The notes under the pieces were generated by a model. That model was not told the origin of the DNA. It saw nothing but the letters and a program-made list of their open reading frames with translations, and made no database searches. The position numbers and the translations under genes are program-made. From NCBI GenBank assembly GCA_003523185.1, contig DPGN01000069.1, forward strand, positions 1 through 36,355: a stretch of DNA of 36,355 bases, written 5' to 3'. The stretch's first letter is position 1; every line of letters begins with the position of its first letter. This document shows, one piece after another, positions 15,361-24,726 of the stretch. This stretch comes from Halieaceae bacterium. GTDB lineage: Bacteria > Pseudomonadota > Gammaproteobacteria > Pseudomonadales > Halieaceae.

Positions 15361-16821
15361 CTAGAACACCAGCGGTACGGCAAGCGTGGCGAGCAGCGTC
15401 AGAACCACAAGCGCAACAAGGTTCATGAAAAATCCAGCGCGCACCATTTCGGGAATCGTAAGAACACCTGACGAGAAAACAATGGCATTCGGCGGTGTAG
15501 CAACCGGCAGCATAAAGGCGCAGCTAGCAGCCAATGTCACTGGAACGCAGAGGACCAACGGCTCGATGCTCGATTGTGCGGCGATGGCTGCGATGACCGG
15601 GAGGAAGGTAGCGGTTGTTGCCAAGTTACTAGTGAGCTCGGTGAGAAAGACCACTAACCCCGCAGCTGCAACGATGAGAACCAGAGTACCTAGGTTGGCC
15701 ACGGGTAGCAGGGACTCGCCCAACCACACCGCGAGACCAGAACCTGACACTTGAGCCGCCAGAGCAAGCCCACCACCAAACAGGATCAATACACCCCATG
15801 GCAGACGCGCAACGTCTTCCCAATCCATAAGTCGCGAGGCCGCCCCTTTCTCCGAAGGTATGACAAACAACAATAGTGCTGCCGCCATGACGATACCTGC
15901 ATCGCTGAGTCCTTCTAATCCAGAAATCGTGTTGAGCCATTTCCTCGACATCCATAGCGCAACGACCATAAGAAAGAGCAAACCCACGCGCCGCTCTGGA
16001 GTCGACATGACACCCATCTCGATGTGCATATCTCGGATAACCTCGGCCGCTTCTGGACTCACCGGCACATCGACACGAAAAGCGACTCGCGTAAGGACAA
16101 GCCAACCCAGAGGGAGTAAAACCGACGCGAGCGGCAGTCCAATGAGCATCCAGTCGAAAAACGCGATTTGTCTGCCATAGGTTTCTTCGACGAACCCAGC
16201 CAATAGCACGTTCGGCGGTGTCCCAATAATCGTGGACATGCCTCCAATGGTTGTGGCGTAGGCGAGGGCAAGTAACAAAGCCACTTGGAAGCGACGCTTA
16301 TCGGGGTTGGAAACGCCTGCTGATTTCTCTGCCACCATGGCTGCTACTGATGCAGCAATCGGCAATAGCATCATGGCCGTGGACGTATTTGTCATCCACA
16401 TAGACAGCAGCGCTGCGGCCAACATAAATCCCAAGATCAGTTTTCGTCCATCGGTTCCTGTTTTGGAGAGGACGGTGAGTGCAATTCGGCGATGCAACGA
16501 CCACTTCTCGACAGCGAGTGCCAACACAAACGCACCCATAAAGAGAAAAATCGTGGGATGCGCGTAGCTCTGGGCAACCGCTTTAACCGGCATGACTTGT
16601 AAAAGCGGGAAACTAACCAGCGGAATGAACGCTGTTGCCGCGACGGGAATCGCCTCAGTCGACCACCAAGTCGCCATCCAGATGCCAATGCCTGCGACCA
16701 ACCAGGCCTCGCGTGGTATCGTTTCCTGAGAACCGCTTGTCAGCAACATCAGGAAAAAAACGAGCGGTCCTGCCCACAAACCGATCTGTTTTATTACCGA
16801 GTGTTCTCTGCCGGATGTCAC
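15361..16821 (-). CDS. SLC13/DASS-family Na+-coupled anion transporter
   Basis: This 486-residue polytopic inner-membrane protein has about eleven hydrophobic segments. Both Ser-Asn-Thr-type substrate/sodium motifs of divalent anion symporters are visible: MTNTSTAMMLLP (near 143-154) and LTSNLATTATFLP (around 395). The family carries dicarboxylates, citrate or sulfate with Na+. Nothing in the sequence separates these. The start is GTG at 16821 with GGGA upstream; no better ATG exists before the first helix. The beta-propeller lipoprotein gene lies 57 bp upstream on the same strand, so they could share a transcript, though no functional link is evident. Confidence 0.9.
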   Translation of the reverse strand: MTSGREHSVIKQIGLWAGPLVFFLMLLTSGSQETIPREAWLVAGIGIWMATWWSTEAIPVAATAFIPLVSFPLLQVMPVKAVAQSYAHPTIFLFMGAFVLALAVEKWSLHRRIALTVLSKTGTDGRKLILGFMLAAALLSMWMTNTSTAMMLLPIAASVAAMVAEKSAGVSNPDKRRFQVALLLALAYATTIGGMSTIIGTPPNVLLAGFVEETYGRQIAFFDWMLIGLPLASVLLPLGWLVLTRVAFRVDVPVSPEAAEVIRDMHIEMGVMSTPERRVGLLFLMVVALWMSRKWLNTISGLEGLSDAGIVMAAALLLFVIPSEKGAASRLMDWEDVARLPWGVLILFGGGLALAAQVSGSGLAVWLGESLLPVANLGTLVLIVAAAGLVVFLTELTSNLATTATFLPVIAAIAAQSSIEPLVLCVPVTLAASCAFMLPVATPPNAIVFSSGVLTIPEMVRAGFFMNLVALVVLTLLATLAVPLVF

Positions 16822-16878
16822 ACCAATTTCCCAGATTTCGTAAGCGATATAGTCACTGACTGTTTACCTTGCCTCTGA

Positions 16879-18897
16879 TCAAGGCCTAAGCGAACTAACC
16901 GCCTCGGGATTTGACCAAAAGCCACCTAACAAGTCCGTTTGGGAGATAACGTACAAAGCCTCGCTATCAAGGATCACTCGGGTATCACCATGTACCGAGT
17001 AGGGTGCGAGTGTCACCTCCCCGACCGGCACAACAGATGCCTCTTCAGGCGTATTTTTATTGGCTATTTCGAACAGAGCGATGCGGTCGACTTGCACATA
17101 TTCTCCGTCTTCAGTGTCACTCAGCCCGCCCGCTGCATAAGGAACGGTGAGTCGATCGAACTCATCTCCTGCAAGGTAGGTAAAGGCATAGCGGTTGTAC
17201 TGCGCGGGACTGTAGCTCCAATCCATATCCGCACCGAGTTCAACCAGCCCTTGTGATGTCGGAGAGGTCACATCGCTGGTGTTGTACAACTCGAGTTTAG
17301 GAAAGAATCGATCGCTCGAACCCAAGCCGAGCAGTAAATCGTCTGACACCTCGTGCAGCAAATCGGAGAATCCAGGTACCTCTAGCTCGCCAATAACTGA
17401 AGGCTGAGACGGGTCTGAAAGATCGATCACATACAAAGGGTCAATTCGCTCAAAGGTCACCATGTAGACGCGATCACCCATGAAGCGAACGCCGTAGAGA
17501 TCCTCATTGGGCTTTCCAATCCGCGCCTCAGCGTCATCCCCCAATGATCCGAGAACGTCGAGCTCGGGTGCGCTATCAGCCGGAGAAAGTGTGAACAAGC
17601 GATGCGTGAACGCATCCTCGGGATCGCCTGTCCACTCAGTAGTCACGAGTCGCAGCACGCCACCAGACTCGCTAATACGAAAATCAGCATTACCGCCGCT
17701 GTAAAGCTCGCCTTCGACCGACTCGGAACCTAAGTAATCGAAACTGTCGCGGGCCAAAAGATGAACCAACGTGCTCCGCGGCTCCAGATCCCAGCGAACA
17801 TGGGTCAGAGCTATGAATGCGCTACCCATGTACACGCCTGACACGGGCTCAAAAGTACAAGCCGCTCGTAAAATCTCACCTGTCACCGCTGAAAGGGCGA
17901 GGAAAGTCGTCAAAGTTGAATCGCTTGGCGCTGGCTCTGCCAAAGGGTGCTCGGGGTCTGCTCGGTAACAACTGTCGAGTGTTAACGGTTCTACGACTTC
18001 ACCGTCGATACGAACCTCTGGAAGAATATCAGTGTCCGTAGCCTCGGCGAGCAGGGCTTCGTTATTGGCAACTTCTTCTTCAGTTTGTGGGTAACTCACC
18101 AAGCCTTCTATGCTCGGGGCGTGACGCGAAATAACAAAGATCTCATTGCCCGCACGCCGAGAGGCGACCAATGCGCCCTCTACCGTCACTGTGTTGGTCA
18201 GTTCAGGGTTCTCAACATCTGTTAGGTCGTAGTTGAGCAGTGACACCTGCTCATCGAGCCAACCGTCAGAGGTCGTTAACTGCTCACCAAAGGCTCCCCA
18301 CCATGCTGTTGATAGCAATACCTGAAGCCGCGACTCGGACAGATACATACCTTCTGCAGTCTGGCCCTCGTCCAAGGTAATGACGCCCGCCGGGCTTGCC
18401 GACCCGGAACTAGGATCAGTCCGATAGAGGGCTATTTCGGTCTCTCCCTCGCCCCCCGGTGGCGGTGGTAAGGCATCCGAGGCAATACGTGGCTCAACAA
18501 CAAAGCAGCAGCCACTGCGACTCGGCGCTATCGCTAGTGTAGAGCCGTTGTATTTAACGATATCGTACTCGTCAACGTCAGCTTCTAGGGAATAAGTTGT
18601 CGAAAAGCCCCCACCGTCAGACGAGGCATCAGCAACCGGCGCGGCCTCAAAAACGGGACCACCGGTGGCGCTGCGCGTCATGCCAATTTGTGTCAGTTTT
18701 GCGGTGTAATCGGCAAGGCCCGAGCCCTCAGCTTCACCTTCAGTCTCGCTGTTGACCCAGAGTCCTGTGGGTTCTGTCGGCGCTGGTGGCGTTATGACCG
18801 TTGGTGGTGGCGTATTGGTGGATCCACCGCCTCCGCCACCGCAACTTGCGAGCAATGCCGACGCCATAAACACGAAGAAAATACGTTGAACTGACAT
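16879..18897 (-). CDS. Lipoprotein with C-terminal beta-propeller domain
   Basis: The 672-residue precursor has a lipoprotein signal peptide with lipobox LLASC (C19), followed by a glycine-rich then Pro/Thr-rich linker (about 20-45). The rest shows repeated strand-rich units. DVDEYDIVKYNG and the later RVYMVTFERIDPLYVIDLSDP resemble the family of secreted proteins with a C-terminal beta-propeller. No catalytic motif is recognised, and such proteins may bind ligands or partners at the cell surface. A vicinal CC occurs in SRSGCCFV (about residue 129). The ATG has GGGGA upstream. Family-level assignment only. Confidence 0.82.
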   Translation of the reverse strand: MSVQRIFFVFMASALLASCGGGGGGSTNTPPPTVITPPAPTEPTGLWVNSETEGEAEGSGLADYTAKLTQIGMTRSATGGPVFEAAPVADASSDGGGFSTTYSLEADVDEYDIVKYNGSTLAIAPSRSGCCFVVEPRIASDALPPPPGGEGETEIALYRTDPSSGSASPAGVITLDEGQTAEGMYLSESRLQVLLSTAWWGAFGEQLTTSDGWLDEQVSLLNYDLTDVENPELTNTVTVEGALVASRRAGNEIFVISRHAPSIEGLVSYPQTEEEVANNEALLAEATDTDILPEVRIDGEVVEPLTLDSCYRADPEHPLAEPAPSDSTLTTFLALSAVTGEILRAACTFEPVSGVYMGSAFIALTHVRWDLEPRSTLVHLLARDSFDYLGSESVEGELYSGGNADFRISESGGVLRLVTTEWTGDPEDAFTHRLFTLSPADSAPELDVLGSLGDDAEARIGKPNEDLYGVRFMGDRVYMVTFERIDPLYVIDLSDPSQPSVIGELEVPGFSDLLHEVSDDLLLGLGSSDRFFPKLELYNTSDVTSPTSQGLVELGADMDWSYSPAQYNRYAFTYLAGDEFDRLTVPYAAGGLSDTEDGEYVQVDRIALFEIANKNTPEEASVVPVGEVTLAPYSVHGDTRVILDSEALYVISQTDLLGGFWSNPEAVSSLRP

Positions 18898-19153
18898 CCA
18901 ATCCCCAAGTCTAAATCTGACCTCACAGAGAGATAAGAATACAATTCGTTAACCATTGTCGCCACAGTTCTTACAAGAAACGGGTGTTTGCCGGCGAGAC
19001 GTTGCTCTGAGTCAGACAGTCCCTACATTGTGATTTTGAGAACATCTACCGACAGAGTGATTCCTGCGATGAGAAGCTAAGTCAGCCGGCGCGCTGTATT
19101 ACAGGTCTCCCGCCATCCGAATAACTGCCAACGCCTTTAAATAGAGTCCGCAA

Positions 19154-20512
19154 TCACATCATCACAGCCGCAAATAAAAAGAACAGCGCGGCGATCGTCG
19201 CAGACAATACCGCGTACGGCAGCTGCGTAATGGCATGATGATAGGTATCACACCCCGCCCCTTGGGCTGACAACACAGTCGAGTCCGAGTAGAAGCAGGC
19301 GTGGCTACCGAACCCACTGGCGGATAACAATGCACCGATCACCAGTGGAATGCTGACGCCGTACGCCTCAGCCAATGGGAAAGCGACAGGCATGGCAATC
19401 GCGATGACACCCCAGTTCGATCCCGTTGCAAAAGATACCGCAGACATAGTGATGAAGATAATTAAAGGTAGCCATGTGGCGGTCATGTAGGGCTTCACCG
19501 CTTGAATCACGAAGTCTGTGAGCCCAATCCGATCGTTTGCTTCCACGAAGACAAAAAGGGCAAGCAGCATTGCCAACACCGGCACCATAATTTTGATGCC
19601 GTTAGTACAGGTATCGAAAAGCTCCGACAGCGGCATGATTCTCAAGGCCGCGTAATACGTCACGGTCACGATGATGCCGGCGATCACACCGCGCAGTAAG
19701 TCGACGCTGGGCGAGAGCGACAATACGGGAAAGATCGTAAAATAGAGAAGCGCTGCAATGGGAATAAAGAATGTCCCCGCTCCTCCTGACCCAAATTCCA
19801 TTTCATTTGAAGGATCTTCTGAAATACCCAACTCACCGGTCTCCTCCGCAAGCGCTTCTGCCTTAGCCATGGCACCAAGTCGAGGAATAACGCCAACTAC
19901 GACTAACGGCACCACGAGCACAGCGATAATTGGGTAAAACATGTAGGGAATCGATTCGATAAAAAGGCTCAAACCTTGGCCATCGGCGGCCACCGTATTT
20001 TTTTCCAGAAGGCCAGCAAAATAGGCGCCCCAACTCGATATAGGTATCAAGAGACACAACGGTGCCGCTGTTGAATCAACCACGTAGGCAAGCATTGCGC
20101 GAGAAGTCTTGAAACGGTCGGTGACCGTTTTCATGGTTGCGCCAACGGTCAGGGAGTTAAGGTAGTCATCGAGGAAGATAACCAGTCCTAGCACCCAGGT
20201 CGTCAGCAGACTTTGTCGCTTATTTTGAAGTCGAGCGAGCAATAACCGTCCAAAGGCCATCGAGCCACCGCTTCGAACAAGAAGCGCAATGAAAACGCCA
20301 TATAAGGCACAAACCAAAATAATCCAAGCTATGTCCTCATCTCGGAGCACAGACAGAGAGACTTCAGCAAGGGTCTCTACAAAACCCATGCCGTCCATAA
20401 TGAGAAAGGCAAAAATAGCGCCAGCGATCACGGACTCGAGTGTTCGCCGTGTTTTTATAGCCAACGCTAATACCAGCGCAGTTGGCAGCAGACTGACAAT
20501 TCCGTATTCCAT
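19154..20512 (-). CDS. NhaC-family Na+/H+ antiporter-like transporter
   Basis: This 452-residue polytopic membrane protein has about eleven helices. Conserved-looking blocks include FLDDYLNSLTVG, PLCLLIPISSWGAYFAG and SFATGSNWGVIAIAMPVAFPLA, the latter with SHACFYSDSTVLSAQGAGCD near the C-terminus. These match the NhaC family, which exchanges Na+ for H+ or, in some members, sodium-linked amino acids and organic acids. Charged residues inside helices (DD, and ASGFGSH further on) are in keeping with ion coupling. It is divergent from gpsA across about 140 bp. Function beyond antiporter-like transport is not assigned. Confidence 0.88.
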   Translation of the reverse strand: MEYGIVSLLPTALVLALAIKTRRTLESVIAGAIFAFLIMDGMGFVETLAEVSLSVLRDEDIAWIILVCALYGVFIALLVRSGGSMAFGRLLLARLQNKRQSLLTTWVLGLVIFLDDYLNSLTVGATMKTVTDRFKTSRAMLAYVVDSTAAPLCLLIPISSWGAYFAGLLEKNTVAADGQGLSLFIESIPYMFYPIIAVLVVPLVVVGVIPRLGAMAKAEALAEETGELGISEDPSNEMEFGSGGAGTFFIPIAALLYFTIFPVLSLSPSVDLLRGVIAGIIVTVTYYAALRIMPLSELFDTCTNGIKIMVPVLAMLLALFVFVEANDRIGLTDFVIQAVKPYMTATWLPLIIFITMSAVSFATGSNWGVIAIAMPVAFPLAEAYGVSIPLVIGALLSASGFGSHACFYSDSTVLSAQGAGCDTYHHAITQLPYAVLSATIAALFFLFAAVMM

Positions 20513-20653
20513 AGCCCCCAGAGCCTCTCAAAACAACATCGCTTTGGCTTGAGTCTACAGGGCAACACGGTGAATATTCACCTCAACTTGAAGTTTTGAT
20601 CATGAACCGCCATCCTCGCGCGTCGTTTTGCGCGCGCACAGAGGTAAACAGCT

Positions 20654-21670
20654 CTGAATTCACCAAAAAACAGTGATACACGTCTCGCCGTCATCGGCGG
20701 AGGCTCATGGGGTACGACACTTGCATCGCTGGTCTGTCGTAATGCTCACGTCACGCTGTGGGCACGCGATCCGGATGTCGTGGATGAGATTAATGGCTCG
20801 AATACCCACAGCCGCTACCTCGAAGGTCTCAATCTCAATCCTCTATTGTCCGCAACCACGAGTCTCGAAGAGGCCATAAACGACGCCCATGCTGTTTTTA
20901 TGGCCATTCCTTCGCACAACTTTCGTAGTGTGTTTGAGCAGGTCGCACCTTTGGTTCCTAGCGGCGCCCCCATCATCAGTATGACCAAGGGACTCGAAGC
21001 TACGACCCAAAACCGGATGACCGAGGTGATTCACGAGTACTGTCCAAGTCACCCAGTGGGTGTGCTGACCGGGCCAAATCTGGCGAGGGAAATCCTCGAA
21101 GGAAAAGCCGCAGCAAGCGTGCTTGCACTGGATGACGCCTCGGCTGACTGGTTGCAGCCCATTCTCAATGTCGGCTTGTTTCGGGTCTATCGAAACGACG
21201 ATGTCGTTGGCTGCGAGCTTGGTGGTGTCCTGAAAAATATCATTGCTCTCGCCGTGGGTCTGGGAGACGGCCTCGGGGCCGGCGACAACACGCGAGCCGC
21301 GCTGATTACGCGAGGGCTCGCCGAAGTCACCCGATTGGGTACTGCCTTAGGTGGTCGCGCAGAGACTTTCGCGGGGCTGGCGGGAATGGGCGACATGATC
21401 GCCACCTGTACCAGTCCTCAGAGCCGAAATCGCCACGTAGGGCTCCGACTGGCGGAAGGAAAGTCAGTACAAGAGATCACCGACGCCATGAACATGGTGG
21501 CCGAGGGTGTTAAAAGTGCGCCCACCGTCGTGTCACTAGCAAACCGCCACGACATTGAGGTGCCGATTTGTAGTGAGATGCAACGTATTCTCGAAGGCAA
21601 GGCCGATGCAACCCGGGTTTACCGGGGACTAATTCGCGTTGTCGCGGGGGCCGAATCAGAGCCTGGTTGA
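20654..21670 (+). CDS. gpsA: NAD(P)-dependent glycerol-3-phosphate dehydrogenase, apparent CTG start
   Basis: GpsA reduces dihydroxyacetone phosphate to sn-glycerol-3-phosphate for phospholipid synthesis. The frame holds the Rossmann loop VIGGGSWGTTLA (GGGSWG at 15-20), MTKGLE, the GPNLAREI block and GGVLKNIIALAVGLGDG with the catalytic lysine. No ATG, GTG or TTG lies between the in-frame TAA at 20645-20647 and the Rossmann loop. The CTG at 20654 has GAGG (20641-20644) nine bases upstream and gives 338 residues, the normal length. The first GTG, at codon 43, would remove the nucleotide-binding strand and helix. A CTG start is therefore the best reading, with a sequencing error as the alternative. 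It is followed 56 bp later by an M48 protease gene. Confidence 0.88.
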   Translation: MNSPKNSDTRLAVIGGGSWGTTLASLVCRNAHVTLWARDPDVVDEINGSNTHSRYLEGLNLNPLLSATTSLEEAINDAHAVFMAIPSHNFRSVFEQVAPLVPSGAPIISMTKGLEATTQNRMTEVIHEYCPSHPVGVLTGPNLAREILEGKAAASVLALDDASADWLQPILNVGLFRVYRNDDVVGCELGGVLKNIIALAVGLGDGLGAGDNTRAALITRGLAEVTRLGTALGGRAETFAGLAGMGDMIATCTSPQSRNRHVGLRLAEGKSVQEITDAMNMVAEGVKSAPTVVSLANRHDIEVPICSEMQRILEGKADATRVYRGLIRVVAGAESEPG

Positions 21671-21726
21671 CCCCTTTCCAATCGAGCCGCATCTTTAGGA
21701 CTCAAAAAATACTGGAGCCCCCGACA

Positions 21727-22545
21727 ATGGTTCGGATCCATTTTTTTACATCCACTTTACTGCTCTGCCTCGTGGTGGGTTGCAGCACAAGCCCCACAGG
21801 TAGAAGCCAATTTCTGATTGTTTCTCCGGAGTCAGCCATACAGCAATCGCGCGGTGCCTATCGGCAAGCAGTCGAGGCACTCCGTGAAGACGATGAGATA
21901 TCCCAGGACCGATTACTGGAGTCACGCGTCCGCCGCGTTACAGGACGCGTGGTAACGGCTGCCGTTGAGAACTTCCCAAAGTCTGCCAACTGGGACTGGA
22001 GTGTGGTGATTGTCGACGATGCAGACACGGTGAATGCCTGGTGTATGGCCGGCGGCAAAATGGCTGTGTATACGGGCCTGTTTGAACAGCTTGAGCTGAC
22101 CGATGCGGAGTTCGCTCAAATTATGGGACACGAAATTTCTCATGCCCTCGCTGACCACACGGCCGAGCGGATGTCGCGCGCCATGGCGATCCAACTGGGT
22201 CTGGTGGCCGTCAGTGCAGCGACTGATGGCAGTGGGACTGCGGGGCAAAATGCGGAGCTTCTGGCCCAGGTCGCCCTCGAATTACCTAACAGTCGGGTGG
22301 CAGAACGTGAGGCAGACACGCTTGGCATGCGCTTAGCGACCCTTGCCGGATATGACCCGGAGGCCGCTGTGACTTTGTGGCAAAAGATGTCAGGCCTGGG
22401 AGACGATCGCCCACCTGAATTTCTAAGTACGCATCCCGCCCCTAACGACAGACAAGCGCGACTGAATCGAATGATCCCGGCCATGCGCGACGTGAATCCG
22501 ACGGGCAAGAAACTGCCCGCCACTGCCATTACAATCGTCGACTAG
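21727..22545 (+). CDS. M48-family metalloprotease lipoprotein
   Basis: The 272-residue product has a lipoprotein signal peptide ending in LVVGC. The zinc site is HEISH (H135, E136, H139), and SRVAEREAD supplies the third ligand (E193 by the usual motif). The closing STHPAPNDRQARL is a family trademark. It resembles the LoiP/YcaL/BepA group of periplasmic proteases that degrade or assist misassembled outer-membrane proteins. No TPR domain follows, so it is closer to LoiP/YcaL than BepA. The ATG at 21727 is chosen over an upstream TTG at 21667 because GGAG (21714-21717) precedes it and the lipobox then sits normally. It meets the convergent BCCT gene in a four-base CTAG. Confidence 0.9.
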   Translation: MVRIHFFTSTLLLCLVVGCSTSPTGRSQFLIVSPESAIQQSRGAYRQAVEALREDDEISQDRLLESRVRRVTGRVVTAAVENFPKSANWDWSVVIVDDADTVNAWCMAGGKMAVYTGLFEQLELTDAEFAQIMGHEISHALADHTAERMSRAMAIQLGLVAVSAATDGSGTAGQNAELLAQVALELPNSRVAEREADTLGMRLATLAGYDPEAAVTLWQKMSGLGDDRPPEFLSTHPAPNDRQARLNRMIPAMRDVNPTGKKLPATAITIVD

Positions 22546-24497
22546 GTCCTGCGATGCTGTTCGAACTGAGCAAGCACATCAGCGATGACCTGCGTCTCAG
22601 TCAGACCCCACAAGCAGTACCCCGCTGAGCCAGAGGCTAAGTGCACCTCAGTCACCGAGGTTGATCCCTCGACCGGAAGTGCCACTTCATCGCCGCTGGT
22701 ATCAGGAGAAGCATCGACACCCTGAGGTGCCAGCTTAACCGCATAAACGAAGCCCGATTCATCTTCAGCGCCAGCGGTCAGGGTAATCGAGCCATCAACT
22801 CCGCTGTGATTGGTTACCGTTGCGGCAACCCCATTTTTGTTGAGTTCAGCCGCAAACGCCGACAGTGCAGGAAGTACTGTTTCCCGCTGAAAGGCTACAA
22901 CCGCATTGTCCGAAGGTGCCGTGAGCAGCGCTCCCAATCGAGATTGCCAGTCAACATCGGCATCTGTATCAAAGCTCGCCGAGGCTTTTCCAAAACTCGA
23001 TTGCATATCGGACTGAAGCGATCGCTGAAGCCCCCACAGGGCCCCTAACAGGATCAACGAGAAGGGAAGCGCGCTTGCAATCGTCGCGGTTTGCAGTGCA
23101 CCTAAGCCGCCAGTAATCAATAGCGTAGCCGAGATCGCAGCGATAATCCCTGTCCAAAGAACGCGCTGAAATACGGGCGTCTCATCAACGCCACCCGATG
23201 CCATCATGTTAAGCACAAGTGCACCACTATCAGCCGAGGTGACAAAAAAGATCACAATCATCACCAGACTCAAAAGCGATAGATAAAACGTGCCAGGTAA
23301 ATAGTCGAGGAACAGGAACAACCCAAGTGGCTGATCATTGGCAACGGCCTCGCCAAAGGCCACCTCCCCGGCATGAATTAATTCGATAGCGCTGCCACCA
23401 AAAACGTTCATCCAAAGCACCACAAACAAGGTCGGCGCCACCATCACACCAATCAAGAATTCTCGAATCGTGCGACCACGCGAAATGCGTGCAATGAAGA
23501 TGCCGACAAAAGGCGCCCAACTAATCCACCAGCCCCAGTAGAAGATGGTCCAGCCACCTAGCCACTCAGTGTCTTCGTAAATGAAAAGATTGGTCGATGT
23601 GGTTATCAAATTGGCCACGTAGTAACCGAAGTTCTCCAGCGTGCCGCCCAAGATCAGCGCCGTAGGCCCGATCAATAGCACGAAGCACAACAGCGCTATC
23701 GCAAGAAACGAGTTGATCTCTGAGAGGCGTTTAATGCCCGAGTCTAGACCCAGCGCTACGGATACCGCTGCCATCGCCATAATCGCGACGGTGATGGCGA
23801 GTTTGAGGCCGCCGGACTCTGGCACACCGAACAGGTAATTGAGGCCGGTACTCAGCTGCTCAACACCTAGCCCCAGGCTAGTTGAAATACCGAAGGTGGT
23901 GCATACGATGGCGAAGACATCGATTGCCGCTCCCCAAGGGCCATAGATGCGCTCCCCTAAAATAGGATAGAACGCAGAGCGCAATGTCAGCGGCAAACCT
24001 CGCCGAAACGAAAAATAAGCCAGCACCAAGGCCATCAGTGCGTAGACGGACCAAGCATTGAATCCCCAGTGGAGCATGGTCAGGTTGACCGCCTGATTCT
24101 CTCCACCCAATGCAGCGCCCTCACCGACCGGCGGTCTCAGGTAGTGAACCACGGGCTCCGCCACACCATAGAACATGAGCCCGATCCCAACCCCGGCAGC
24201 GAACAGCATGGATAGCCACGAAAAAAGACTGTAGTCAGGTGACGAATTATCAGGGCCCAGTCGAATGTTACCGACGCGAGAGAAGGCCAGTACGACCGAT
24301 GCGACCAATAATATGGCCATCACGATCCCGTAGAACCAACTCGCGTTCTCCACAATCGCTGCCTGAAGCGTGCCGAACGCCGCGCCGCTGGCATCGGGAA
24401 ATAGAAGAACGATGCCTACGGTACTAAGCAAAAAGGCGATAGACGGGATGAAAACTGCGCGGTCAACGACAAAACCGCGATCGGACAAATTCAACAT
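22542..24497 (-). CDS. BCCT-family betaine/choline/carnitine-type transporter with long C-terminal domain
   Basis: This 651-residue protein has twelve predicted helices and the family signature GWWISWAPFVGIFIARIS, with EDTEWLGGWTIFYWGWW just before it. Members import betaine, choline, carnitine or DMSP with Na+ or H+. A soluble tail of about 140 residues (from roughly 510 to the end) follows the last helix and could sense osmolarity, as tails do in BetP and BetT. No choline-oxidation genes are nearby, so the substrate is open. The ATG has only a weak AAG upstream. It is convergent with the M48 gene and divergent from the second TonB-dependent receptor. Confidence 0.92.
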   Translation of the reverse strand: MLNLSDRGFVVDRAVFIPSIAFLLSTVGIVLLFPDASGAAFGTLQAAIVENASWFYGIVMAILLVASVVLAFSRVGNIRLGPDNSSPDYSLFSWLSMLFAAGVGIGLMFYGVAEPVVHYLRPPVGEGAALGGENQAVNLTMLHWGFNAWSVYALMALVLAYFSFRRGLPLTLRSAFYPILGERIYGPWGAAIDVFAIVCTTFGISTSLGLGVEQLSTGLNYLFGVPESGGLKLAITVAIMAMAAVSVALGLDSGIKRLSEINSFLAIALLCFVLLIGPTALILGGTLENFGYYVANLITTSTNLFIYEDTEWLGGWTIFYWGWWISWAPFVGIFIARISRGRTIREFLIGVMVAPTLFVVLWMNVFGGSAIELIHAGEVAFGEAVANDQPLGLFLFLDYLPGTFYLSLLSLVMIVIFFVTSADSGALVLNMMASGGVDETPVFQRVLWTGIIAAISATLLITGGLGALQTATIASALPFSLILLGALWGLQRSLQSDMQSSFGKASASFDTDADVDWQSRLGALLTAPSDNAVVAFQRETVLPALSAFAAELNKNGVAATVTNHSGVDGSITLTAGAEDESGFVYAVKLAPQGVDASPDTSGDEVALPVEGSTSVTEVHLASGSAGYCLWGLTETQVIADVLAQFEQHRRT

Positions 24498-24651
24498 GAC
24501 TTATGTACTTATTAGCATGAGCGCGAAGTGTAGCAGTATCAGGGATTTAAAGTACGTGCGCCTAATTTGAAAGAGCGATAAGTAATTTGACTGCCAATTT
24601 TGTATGATTTAGCGCCATTATTATCATTAAATTCAACGGGTTATGTGAATT

Positions 24652-24681
24652 TTGGCAAAAACTATACCAATCAAATACTTT
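24652..24681 (+). promoter_or_regulatory. Possible promoter of the second TonB-dependent receptor
   Basis: TTGGCA (24652-24657) and TACTTT (24676-24681) are separated by 18 bp, about 45 bp before the chosen start codon. The -10 is only a partial match. Other AT-rich hexamers nearby could serve instead. Confidence 0.25.
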
Positions 24682-24726
24682 GAGCTAGAATCGTTATACC
24701 ACTCTAAAATAAATTGGATAACCTCT

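Noticed and set aside
15629..16105. 158-codon reverse open frame
   Set aside because: It is out of frame inside the SLC13 transporter and rich in Arg, Cys and Gly, typical of a shadow frame.
21667..21726. Upstream TTG start for the M48 lipoprotein
   Set aside because: It would put 20 unrelated residues ahead of a normal lipoprotein signal peptide; the ATG at 21727 has GGAG nine bases upstream.
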